Of a DNA stretch of 64,000 nt, positions 54,556 through 64,000 are shown in pieces; positions within the stretch are counted from its first letter, which is position 1, and each line of letters begins with the position of its first letter. The notes under the pieces were generated by a model that saw only the letters and a program-made list of their open reading frames with translations, was not told the origin of the DNA and made no database searches. The DNA comes from Mycteria americana (Eukaryota > Chordata > Aves > Ciconiiformes > Ciconiidae): positions 84,241,062 to 84,305,061 of the forward strand of contig NC_134367.1 of the NCBI RefSeq assembly GCF_035582795.1, written 5' to 3'. Position numbers and translations under genes: made by a program.

Positions 54556-57087
54556 ATGCCGTGGCTGAGGGTTTCTGGTACGGTGTGTTGTTTTGTGCTG
54601 CACTCCCCGTGCAGAGGTATTAGACCTCAGAGCTATCCGGACCGACCTCTGGAAGAGATGGATTTGCTCTGCAGGAATGACAGGGGAAGGGTGCCTGCTT
54701 CAACGCTCACCCCCACCACGTGCTGGCTGTAAAGCGTGTGCCTAGGGAAGAGGGTTGCCTGGGTTCTCCATCCCGCTAGGACAGTTGTAGGAAAGTATTG
54801 GAGCTTGTGCCAGCCTACAGATAAACATTAAGCCCCTTCAGGTTGTAGGATCCATCCAGCACAGGAAATATCCAAGGTCAGACACAAGGGTTGTTTTCAG
54901 GTATAGCTGAGGATCGGGGTTAGAATGTGTTTTATGTATTAGAGACTGGCAACGATCTGCAAGATGGGTCTCTCTTTAGAATTTAAATTCTCGAGGCGTC
55001 TAGAGCCCTGAAAAGCCAAGTTGCTGTACATCCTAGCTATCAGCTATGGCCGCAGCAGGAAAGAGAGATCCTTTCCCAGAGCTGCAACCCTACTCCTTCC
55101 AGGGTCCTTACTTGGGCTGCATCTAGGCAGCATCTGAAAGCCATCCTAAGAACCTACCTTGTGTATGATCCACACACAAGCAGCCACATCCAGCACCAGA
55201 CTTGCCTAGTTCAGCAAAGTAACTTGGCCTGGAGGCGATGTGTAGTTACCAGAAGGTCTCATGTGGGCCAGGATGGTTGCAGGCATCCAGAAGTTCACTA
55301 TTACAAACGACAACACCTTCAAAAACATCTCCAGCCACCTGAGCCCAACTGCCCAACGCGGAGTCCAAGAGCACCCGGTGCGAGGACCAGGCTTCAGCAC
55401 GCCGACTCAAGTGCATGAAGAAGCGCAGGTGCGCCCGCTGTTCGGTCTGCACTAACTGCCCGCGTCAGGGAGGCCTCGGAGAGCAGAGCTGTGCCGTGTA
55501 CACACGCCGGAGCCCAGGAAAACAGGGTCAAATGGAGCTGAAGCTGAAAGCAAGTTTTGGCAAGTTACTGTGACCTTTCCCTGAATGGGCGAGAAGGTGT
55601 GTTACTTGTCAGTGAAAATGTCACCACTGCTGGGTCCATGTTTACTTTTACACACCCCCCTGTAACACAAGTCCAACTCAGCCTGCTGCATAAAATTGAT
55701 TATACGAGTACACAAACTCTAAGGCAATGCAGGCTGAATTAAAACAGGCAAAAGGACCTACCAATACTTGCCAATGGCAGCACTGAACTAAGAGACTGAG
55801 ACTCGGCCTCAGTTAACCAAAACCAGAAATAATGGAATTACGGCCTAACTACTGAAAAAAGTAATTACAGGCAGGCCATTTAGTGCATAACCCTTTCTGG
55901 GGCTGTGTGTGTTGAAAGTGACCCAGAGAAAGGTGGTGGGTTTTGCTGGCACCATCATTTCCTGGGTGCCCAAGAACCAGCACAACGTCTCTGAGACAAA
56001 ACCAAGATCGGTCCTGGAGAGGATAAGATCAGGAGGGAGGCTTGGACACCCACAGCTGTTCGAGTCCACCTCAGCTACTGCATTCTTTTATTTCCCTCCA
56101 TACCCATCTTTAACACTAGGCTGCCAAGAACAGGGAAGAAGTGCTAAAAATTCTACAGAGTAGAAGGAAGAGAAAGAAAGTATTTTGTGAACCCTTATTT
56201 TCAGTACAAAGTATTAAGTATCTTAACTGGTTTTCCTCTTTTCAGCATCTTGAACAAGAGGTTAAAAAGACTGATTCTGCTGGCTGAGTGCCACAGGACT
56301 TAGGAGGGCAAGGTCACTTTATTTAAAACACTGAATTTTATTTAATGTAATGCTCTAATAAGGTCATGTTGACATCCTGAATTCTCTGAGCTATTACATT
56401 CCTTCAGCGTTAACACAATCCTACAAATCACAGGTAATTACCTTTCTACCAAGATACGGCACAACTTAGAATATAACAGTGAAAGGTTTGAGGAAGCACA
56501 CACTATATATATAATTATACACAAACATATATGTATCTATATGAATGCAGGTATTTATGTACATATATGCAGCCATCATCCCCATTGGACCTATACCTCT
56601 TAGAGTGACCGAGTTCCTTTTTGGATAATACCATTGGGTAAACCTGCTGGCAAGTATACATGAAATTACTTTTTCCATGACATAAAATGCTTATCTTATG
56701 AAAACCGTTATCTATCAGTTATTCCATTTGGACAATGAGATCATTGGCTAAATATGAATACTTATTGCAACTCTAAGGAAAATTACATTTACGCTGAACA
56801 AGGCATGACTCACTCAAGAAAGAAATTGTGCCTGACCATGCATATAAACTTTCTTGATTCTAAATACTAGTACTCCATGACGTAAACTTTCCCCTAAATA
56901 TAGCCCCCAAGCCAGGCACATTCATTCTTTTGCTGTCACAGATCAGTGGTCTTAACCTTTGTGGACAGTGTTGTACCATTAAGTTAACAGCATAAAATTT
57001 TTTTTTTTGAGGAAGCCACTAAATTTCAAACCTTCTCCCCTCTCTCTCAAGTAGAATGCAGCCAGGCAGGATATTGGAAATGGCATG

Positions 57088-57165
57088 GACACAGACTTCG
57101 CTGACTCTTTTTCTTCCGTGGCAATCAGACACAGACTTCGCTGACTCTTTTTCTTCCATGGCAAT
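57088..57165. repeat. Tandem duplication, 40-bp period, two copies
   Basis: Positions 57088-57125 recur at 57128-57165 with a single difference (ttccgtgg against ttccatgg). The unit contains acagacttcgctgactc followed by a short pyrimidine run. No flanking transposon is visible. High identity suggests a recent local duplication or a short two-copy minisatellite. Confidence 0.95.
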
Positions 57166-58240
57166 ATTTCTACTGTCACCAGCTTGCCTGGTGATAAATT
57201 TTAAAGACCTAAATATGTCTGTACTCTCCTATCGCATTTCCATCCTCCTGCCACATTAAGATGGGAATGAATCCGCTCTTCAAAAATTACTTTTTCCTAT
57301 AAAGTCAAGCTGTGTTGTTTCAATTTTTATAAGATTCACATTATTTGACCCAAATCTACATGATTCTCTTTAGCCAAAACAGAACACCTTACCCGTCCGA
57401 AACAACACATGGCAACCCATCTGACTGCTTCTCAACTTAACTATGTTTGTGTTGGTGCCTCTGAGGATGTGATTCTTCTAACTCCACGTCCTGCCTGCCC
57501 GCAGGAGCATGACATTCAGAGCCACTAGATGACCTTATATTAATTTTTGCAAAAGACCACAAATTGTGTGTTCCGAAACAGCTGTTCAGATATATTTTCT
57601 TCTACAACAGGAAATGTATTATGTTTCAGCCTTCATTTAACAGATACAGCAAATTATGAAGGATTCCACTTCTCCTCAGTTTCATTAAAAAAAATATTCA
57701 TGGGAACAGTTAAATGTGGCAGAATCCTTAATGCAAGTGAATTCATAGAATCTTACATTTATGGCTATCTTTCTTCATGTACGCATAATTTAGGACAGAT
57801 CGGTCAGACTTTAGACTTGCTATAACCACTGAATTTATGCTCATGCCAAATTTGAACAAAAACCCTGAAGGACCAATCGGTTCCCTATTGCTATTAAATA
57901 TTCAGCTGTCAGGGTGACACAGCTTTGATACTATTTCTTGTTCTCCACATGTAACTGTTTACTGGCTCCCACATTGTCCTGGTTCATCCCACTCTTCCCC
58001 ACCATCACCACCTCCTCTGTTCACTGTACTGTGAGCTTATGCTATAGGTATGCCAGAGCAGGACAGGTTTGGCAGGACAAGTATTGCCTAGTAACTGATT
58101 TTATTTACCCTGCTTCTCAGGACTTGAGGTTCTTCAGGGTAATTATTTATACTTTTTTGAGAGGAAGGATATTTTCTTCTAGGACTGATGTCAAAATGGA
58201 GGATTTTGTTCGTGATTTTGCCATGAGACTAGCTCTTTTG

Positions 58241-58279
58241 AAAAAAAAAACAAAAACAAAAACAAAAAAACCCAAAACC
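58241..58279 (+). repeat. (AAAAAC)n A-rich repeat
   Basis: A run of ten A residues is followed by caaaaac units and an A/C tail. It could be a degenerate poly(A) from an unrecognised retroposed copy, but no such copy is identifiable on the left. Confidence 0.85.
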
Positions 58280-61200
58280 TTTCAGTCAACTTGAAACTCT
58301 GTGTATTTGAGTCACTTTCAGTTATTTCTTTTTGGTGATGAAAATATTTTACAGTCTTGATATTAGTAACAGTACCAAAGTTGGGTGTTTCCCTTTCCCC
58401 AGACTCTTCCCCCTCGGGGTCTAGAGCTCAGTCATCAGAGCAGCAGAGCCCAGCATTGAGTCTCCTCTTTGCCATATGCTGTTCAGCATAGGCCAGTCTC
58501 TGGGCACTGGAGCGTTCTTGGGAACTATTCTTGCTTTTCACCGAAGCTAGTATTTTTGTTTAATATCATTTACATTCACTAGACAAAAGACTAGAGCACA
58601 GTGGTCCCCTCTCTGGTCACTCTCTGCCACCAGGCTGTGATCTCCCTCCAGCCTACCACCATCTCCTCGTCTTCCAGTGTTTGGAGCACTTCAGCATTTC
58701 ACTGGAAATGTATCAGTAATAAAAGATTTTTTTAGTTAACCAAAAAGCTCAGATAAAAATAGGCTGCCATTAACACAAAACCTCTTTGTTTCAATTTCAC
58801 CTCTCCTAACAGAAAACGTGATTCACACAGCTCTGAGAGGGCCTTACACTTCTTATGTACAAGAGAGGATTTTCTCAGCCTCGGGCCAACACTAAGGAGG
58901 CTGCTAACGCTGTGATGTGATAGGGGAGCTGTCATATTTCCCCAGGCAGCAGAGTTAGAGAGACTACTAACTTTCTCTATGGTTTTCTAGCAGCCCAGGA
59001 CACAATCATGATTTCTATCTCAGTTCTGTGGGTGAATTAGAGTGTCTGTCTTCTCTTCTAGCCTTGTAGACAGGCAGCTTGTACTTGCACTTTCTATACC
59101 TCAGAGGAGAGTTTGGTGCGACAGAGAGCACCAGTATTTACCAATAGTGGGTTTCTTCTCCTTGCTAGCAGCTGGACTTCTCCGGCAGTAAGGAGCCCAG
59201 TCATCACTGAACGTAGCTAGTGGATGAGTGATGTGATGATGTGGTACGCTTTATTAACTGGATTCATGTTTTATTAAGAAGGATGATCATAGTAGAATGA
59301 AACTTCTGCTGGAAAGAGACAGTTCTGTAAACAGCCTGCTCGAGAATTTCAGTCACTCCTTGCTGAAGCATGTTGTGACTTTCTGTTATACAGTACATAA
59401 CACTGAATTCAGTACACTGAATCTGTGACTAGCTTGATCCTTGAATAGCAAAACAATGTGAAAATGGACATAGCGTACTCTGGAATGAGACTGGAATGAC
59501 ATAATTGCATTCACATATAATATTATCATGGTAAATATGATCCCTTGAAGTCAGAAAACTGAACATTATGACACCTTTCTGCACATCTATCCCAATGAAA
59601 TCTGTAATTAAATTATCAGGTATGTTAAAGGCTTTGAGTTAAAACAAGAACGTAAACAACGGTGGCTAAAACTCAGACTGTCCAGACGTTTGCTTTGGAA
59701 GCAAGAATGTGAACGCTTCAGTGACCCAGCTGTGCTGCTCTGCCGTTGCTCCCCCCAGCCCATGCCTCCAAAAACCTGTGGGGGAAAAAATCAAGTTATA
59801 AGAGCAGTACAGGTTCTGTTCAGCAGAGAGTCCTCCTTTTTCCTCTAGGCCAGCAAGCCTCCAAGTGTGAGGCACTTCTAAAAATGGAGAATGAGTGATT
59901 CATAAAAATGGAAAACTGAAGGAAGCCAGTAAATAAAACTGTTCAGCTACCCAGCCACAGTTTCCTATCACCACTGAAGAGAGGTGTGTTCTTAGGCAAA
60001 TATTTTGTAACATTTAAACAAATATTTGTCTTGAAGGTTGGGAAAATTATGTTTCATAGCAAAGACATGCCCATTCCCTATCACGAATGCCACTGTACCT
60101 ACCAGATGTTGCCATAAATTAGATAGTTTTATGAAACCTATTGTATCTGGCAAACCGAGTACACTTGATCAAAATGGAGCCCAGTGTGTCACACATGTTG
60201 TTTTAAATGACTTTTCTGTTACAGATGGAGATACTCAGTCATTTGGAATTTCAGGTGACAAGTGATTAAGTAATTGGATGGAGTTAGCCAAGCATACCAA
60301 ATTGGTCAATGAGGTTCCTTGACCTCTTTTTCTGTAACGATGTTTAAATGCACGTTGTCTTAGTGTGATGCAATAAAACATTTTTTTAATACTCCCTTCA
60401 AAAGCCTGTCTGCATTACATTCTTTCAGACAGTATCCATTATTAATTGTCATTGCGATTGATTTAGATCGCCTTTTCCTACACATCACTGGTTTACAGAA
60501 AAAAAATACATTTTAAAGATACACTGATGCTGATGAAAGATGCTTAAGTGGTGGTGTAGGGATGTGACACCTCTGCCTTTGTCTGTCCTTCTGTCAATTA
60601 GCTTCTAGATATACAGCATAGATTTTCTTCAGTTGCTCATTTCAAACCCCTCCCCTAATTTAATTATGCTGCACCTCTGTCCGGTGCTACAATTTATACA
60701 TATGAAGAAGGCACTTTGGAACCATTTACTTTGCAACAGTTCAGGAGTTCAGCCATGGGGGAAAAGTTTATCTTCCTACCAAAACACCCAAGTACCCACA
60801 GTGCCTGCTCCCCGATTGTATGATCGAATGTGCATGCAAAAGGTGCACATGCACGCACACGACAGACGCACATTTGTAGTCCAGAACACATGTGCACTCC
60901 TGGCACGGCATCAAGAGTCTGCTTGCTGGGCCTGTCGGATATGTACCTATCACATCCCCCAAGTGTGCTATTTGACCATGCATTCAAGCAGCTGCTTTTT
61001 GCATGCATGAACACATTTACGTTTTGATCATCCAGCAAGAGAGGGGGGTTAAGCCCCTGGAACAACTCAGCTGTAGCTGGCAGTGGGGAATGGGCCAGGA
61101 TTCTAATCTGCCAGGCCAGATTAATCCCACAGCCCAGTGTAGCTTTTGTATAAAAGCAAACGTTGACACATCGTTCTAAGTTTCTAGCAGGAAAGATTGT

Positions 61201-62197
61201 TTCATGCCTTTCATTTTTGTATTTTTTTCCCATTTTAGTCCTTACGGCTTAGAGGAGTACCTCATGGCTTAAGATACGTTGCCGGATTTGATATACTCTG
61301 TCTGAACTCACTGCTCAGCCCCAGTAAGTTTCTAAATTACAAGCTACTACTTTGTTTCCGTGACTGTACAAGTTGCCATCAGCTGAGACGTGAAAGGGAA
61401 GCGGCAGAACCCTGCAGGATGCGACCAGGAAATCTCCTCTCTCTCCTTTACCAGAAGCTGCCTTTAGTCACCTTAAGGGACACTTTGGGAAGCTACAATT
61501 TTCACTGCTCCTTTTCACGTGGGGGGGAACTTCTTTGCAGGTTAACGGTATGATCGCTGGCCAGAGTTTGAGATGGATGGAGAAAGAAGCATGTGAAGTA
61601 AAACTTGAGAAGATCACTGGTTCGGACCACACGGAGGGCTGGCTGGACAGTCTATTTGTATTCATCGTGGACACCGCTCTGAGCACTAGCCAGGTGCATT
61701 AAAAAGTAAGCACCTCCAGGAGTGCAGCACAGAAGTAAAGACTCATTTAGCTTGGATGGGGCTTCTGGAGGTTACCTGGTTCAAACTGCACCCCCACTGG
61801 CCCCATTTTGAAGTTACGTCCCAGTGGACCTGAGGGAGGACATTAACGCCTGCCATCAGGGTTCCTCCTTGAACACATCGCATCCCCGAACCGAAATTCA
61901 GCCTCCTGCTTCACACCACTCCGTCTCTGGCGTCACCGTCTTCTGCCTTGCCCAGCGCCTTTTGAAATACGAAACAAAAAAAAAAAACCCCAGTGGAAGG
62001 AATTGCTGGTTTGGGGGTTTCTCGCTGGGGGTGGGGCAGCGAGGCGAGGAAATCTCCAGGCACTTTTGTGTGGAAAGGGGAAGAAATCTCCGCGAGGCGC
62101 CCGGCCGCACGCCGCCCCGCCGCAGAGAGGGGGGCTCCGGCTCGGCCTCACCGAGCGGCAGCTGTGGCCCCCGGCGCTGCCACGCGTTACCCGGTGA

Positions 62198-62225
62198 CGG
62201 GAAAGAGAAAGGGAAAGAGAAAAGG
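62198..62225 (+). repeat. Purine tract with duplicated GGGAAAGAGAAA unit
   Basis: About 28 consecutive purines form two near-identical 12-base units (gggaaagagaaa, then gggaaagagaaaa) within otherwise CpG-rich leader. Tracts of this kind can bind GA-binding factors or adopt triplex structure. Its position, about 250 bases before the ATG, suggests promoter or leader sequence. Confidence 0.7.
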
Positions 62226-62255
62226 CCGTCTGAATCGGCGTGAGGCGCCGGGGCC

Positions 62256-62269
62256 GGGCGGGCGGGCGG
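62256..62269 (+). promoter_or_regulatory. Three overlapping GC boxes (Sp/KLF-type sites)
   Basis: GGGCGG occurs three times in overlapping register, starting at 62256, 62260 and 62264, about 200 bases upstream of the KCNK1 ATG. Clusters like this are typical Sp1/KLF binding sites in TATA-less CpG-island promoters. Whether they lie upstream of or within the transcribed leader depends on the unknown start site. Confidence 0.6.
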
Positions 62270-62317
62270 TTGGCGGCAGCAGGCCGTCCCTCAGCCGCGG
62301 TACCTGCACGGCGCGGC

Positions 62318-62323
62318 CACGTG
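62318..62323. promoter_or_regulatory. CACGTG E-box in KCNK1 5' region
   Basis: A palindromic CACGTG, the core of USF, MYC and TFE-type bHLH-ZIP sites, lies 147 bases upstream of the ATG inside the CpG island. The motif is seen directly; binding is inferred. Confidence 0.45.
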
Positions 62324-62469
62324 AGCGCCACATCACCGCCGCTCCGCGCCTTCAAAGTCAGCGGCCACGGAGAGGGCAGGCGGCGGCCGCACCGGCCGCG
62401 CTCCCCCCCTCAGCCCCCGCTCCCCCTCGGCGGCCCGGCCCGGGGCGCAGCCGGCCCCGGCTCGGGAAG

Positions 62470-62824
62470 ATGCTGCAGTCGCTGGCGGGCAGCTCCTGCG
62501 TGCGGCTGGTGGAGCAGCACCGCTCCGCTTGGTGCTTCGCCCTGCTGGTGCTGGGCTACCTGCTCTACCTGGTGTTCGGCGCCGTGGTCTTCTCCTCGGT
62601 GGAGCTGCCCTACGAGGACCTGCTGCGGCAGGAGCTGGGCAAGCTGAAGCAGCGCTTCCTGGAGGAGCACGCCTGCCTCTCGGAGCAGCAGCTGGAGCAG
62701 TTCCTGATGCGGGTGCTGGAGGCCAGCAACTACGGCGTCTCGGTGCTCAGCAACGCCTCGGGCAACTGGAACTGGGACTTCACCTCCGCCCTCTTCTTCG
62801 CCAGCACCGTCCTCTCCACCACGG
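62470..62824 (+). CDS. KCNK1: KCNK1 (TWIK-1) two-pore potassium channel, coding exon 1 (partial)
   Basis: This is the first coding exon of TWIK-1, a plasma-membrane and endosomal K2P channel subunit that works as a homodimer and carries background potassium current. The 118 full codons match the vertebrate family along their whole length, including the start MLQSLAGSSCVRLVE and the segment SVELPYEDLLRQEL. Residues 21-41 form the first membrane helix. Residues of about 45-100 form the extracellular cap, with Cys69 at the known inter-subunit disulfide position and Asn95 in an N-A-S glycosylation site. Pore helix 1 follows, and the exon ends at Thr117-Thr118 plus the first base of Gly119, inside the first selectivity filter. 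A GT donor (gtaagg) follows directly, leaving phase 1, as expected for a filter glycine completed by the next exon. The ATG has A at -3 and is the first ATG after 61758. The remaining exons lie beyond 64000. Confidence 0.97.
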
Positions 62825-64000
62825 GTAAGGGGACGGCGGCCCGCCCGCCGCCGGAGGCCTTCCGGGGAGGCCCGGACCCCCTCAGGGCCGCCGCGGCGGT
62901 GGAGGGGTTGTGTGGGACCGCTTTCCCCCGCGGCGTGGGAGCAGCCGGGCCTGTGGGCGGGGGGCCGGGGCCTGCCGCCCCCCTCACGCCCAGGGCCGCG
63001 GGGTGGTGCGGGGCCGGCGGCCGGACCAGCCCCGCGGCCCTGGGCGTGCGGGGGCGGCGGCGGTGGGGCCCCGGAGTAATCGTTACTTGCCGAACTCTCT
63101 TGTGTGAGAGGAGTATTTTAGGCAAGGTGCATCGCCCATATTTTAAACCCACCCTGTTTAGCATTAAGAGCCAGATGGCCGACTCCCTCCCACCTTGAAA
63201 ATGTTGGTGCTTTTGAAAATCCGGCCAGGTGCCCATCTCTTTCTTTGAACTTTTAAATGCTTGTAGGGGTCTCTCCTTAAGCTCTGGGTCTCCTCTGCAT
63301 TTCTTTCGGCCTGAACCTGGGGAGGGGGGGAACTGCTAACCTGGGTATAATAATCAAGTTAAATTTCAACTTTGTATTTTACCATCAATTTCGGCTTAAT
63401 ATTGGCATGTAAAAGACTAAAAGGTAATGCTTACTTGCTTCCCAATAGCAATTCTCACTGGTATTTTGAAAAGCTTAAGGAAACATTCCTTGGGCCATAG
63501 TTTTTATAAGCGCTTATTTTTACAACAGTCGTGTTTCACATAGGATTGTAGTGGACAGCCTTCTTGCTTCTTGTAAAGGATGAGTGCAGGCATTTGTGCT
63601 GGGAAGCTGGGCTGTGGTGATTTGAATGTGGCTCACTGAAACAAATAACAAAGGCTGCTAGAATAAGAAAAGCTTTAAAAAAATTACCCTAAAATTAGTC
63701 CAACCAGAGGGCTTTGAGTCTTGGCAGTACATTGATACTACTATAAAAGATGCAATGCTTTGCTTTTTTTTTTTCTCTCCTCCTCTCCCCCAAGTGAGCA
63801 CTCTTTCTATTATGGGAAATATAATCAGCTGATATCAATAATGACATTTAATAATTTACTTATTTGATCTTATTTTGGTGCTTCCTGACTGATTTCAAAC
63901 AGGCAATGCTTGTCCTAAAAATAGTTGTCACTAAGTATACAGATCAGGTTGTCTGCTTGTTGTAAGGAGGTTGTTTTTTTAAAAAAGTAAAATAGGGTTA
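62825..64000 (+). other. KCNK1: KCNK1 intron 1, 5' part
   Basis: The intron begins with a consensus-like donor (gtaagg) directly after the exon and continues past the window edge. Its first 250 bases are still CpG-island sequence and contain a long GC-rich inverted repeat, listed separately. From about 63075 the composition falls abruptly to AT-rich unique sequence with short T and A runs, for example near 63760-63775. I see no coding segment, no acceptor followed by the second pore-domain exon, and no recognisable transposon. The open frame that reads from exon 1 into the intron stops at 63198 and is not expected to be used. Confidence 0.92.
62979..63054. repeat. GC-rich near-perfect 25-bp inverted repeat in KCNK1 intron 1
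   Basis: The left arm (62979-63003) and right arm (63030-63054) are complementary at 24 of 25 positions. The perfect core is cacgcccagggccgcgggg at 62985-63003, paired with 63030-63048. The 26-base spacer (63004-63029) can pair further: TGGT at 63004-63007 with ACCA at 63025-63028, around a C/G-only apex. The structure starts 155 bases after the exon 1 donor. In RNA it would be a very stable stem. A cloning or assembly fold-back in GC-rich DNA is the main alternative. Confidence 0.9.

Larger units (their letters stand above)
51933..62089. other. Intergenic sequence upstream of the KCNK1 promoter, no gene seen
   Basis: It contains the simple repeats near 52.1, 53.6 and 58.25 kb, an AT-only-like patch at about 52825-52890, the 40-bp duplication at 57.1 kb, alternating purine-pyrimidine text at about 56500-56570, and a CpG-richer patch at about 55320-55520. 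A weak CR1-like phrase occurs near 61760-61800. The 179-codon frame on the - strand at 60694-61233 shows no domain, membrane pattern or family similarity. Confidence 0.65.
62090..63075. promoter_or_regulatory. KCNK1: CpG-island promoter region of KCNK1
   Basis: GC content and CpG density rise sharply at about 62090, span the 5' leader and exon 1, and fall again at about 63075 in intron 1. No TATA box is visible at a sensible distance from the ATG, so dispersed CpG-island initiation is the likely mode. The leader holds GC boxes, a CACGTG box and a purine tract, listed separately. The exact transcription start cannot be read from sequence. Bounds are judged by eye, not computed. Confidence 0.85.

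Noticed and set aside
60694..61233. 179-codon open frame on the - strand
   Set aside because: No domain, signal peptide, membrane pattern or family similarity is recognisable, it has no splice context, and one frame of this length is expected by chance in 64 kb searched in six frames.
61756..61800. CR1-like phrase (cttctggaggttacctggttcaa)
   Set aside because: It resembles the CR1 antisense CTGGAGGTCATCTAGTCCAA, but over too few bases and without the following blocks.
62240..62647. 135-codon frame overlapping exon 1 in another frame
   Set aside because: It has no ATG start and is a shadow of the CpG island and of KCNK1 codon structure.
61993..63198. One 401-codon frame spanning leader, exon 1 and intron 1
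   Set aside because: Only 62470-62824 matches KCNK1. The leader part lacks an ATG, and the part after 62824 follows a clear splice donor, so the long frame is an artefact of GC-rich DNA.
1..64000. CRISPR arrays, operons, phage or toxin-antitoxin systems, endogenous retrovirus genes
   Set aside because: No regularly spaced repeats, no clustered long frames and no reverse-transcriptase, capsid or envelope-like coding sequence are visible; the sequence is vertebrate intergenic DNA plus one channel exon.

Overview
This window looks like avian nuclear DNA. Three things point to this: a recognisable chicken-type CR1 LINE 3' end near 16.2 kb, older CR1 fragments elsewhere with otherwise sparse interspersed repeats, and a vertebrate gene first exon with a canonical splice donor inside a CpG island. 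The sequence does not fix the species. There are no bacterial-style operons, CRISPR arrays, phage genes or plasmid genes.

The only gene I can support is KCNK1 (TWIK-1, a two-pore-domain potassium channel) on the + strand. Its first coding exon runs from 62470 to 62824. It encodes the N-terminus, the first membrane helix, the extracellular cap and the first pore helix, and it ends one base into the Gly119 codon of the first selectivity filter. Intron 1 starts at 62825 and leaves the window at 64000. The exon lies in a CpG island (about 62090-63075) with overlapping GC boxes, a CACGTG box and a purine tract. The conserved ATG is the first ATG after 61758.

The roughly 62 kb to the left is intergenic. 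In mammals the interval upstream of KCNK1 is a large gene-poor stretch ending at MAP3K21, and this window fits that arrangement, although MAP3K21 itself is not seen. The desert holds CR1 copies or fragments (about 4.4-5.0, 14.4, 16.2, 33.7-34.2 and 51.9 kb), two weak MIR-like fragments (51.6 and 54.5 kb), simple repeats and G-rich tracts, a 40-bp tandem duplication (57.1 kb), a 270-bp pyrimidine-rich tract (28.6-28.9 kb), and several AT-rich, homeodomain-site-rich intervals that are reasonable candidates for conserved enhancers. The many short open frames across the desert show no family resemblance and are treated as chance.

I found no previously undescribed gene system. The most unusual structure is a 25-bp inverted repeat (24 of 25 complementary, including a perfect 19-bp block) in the first 230 bp of KCNK1 intron 1. 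It predicts a very stable GC-rich hairpin in DNA and pre-mRNA, or an assembly fold-back.
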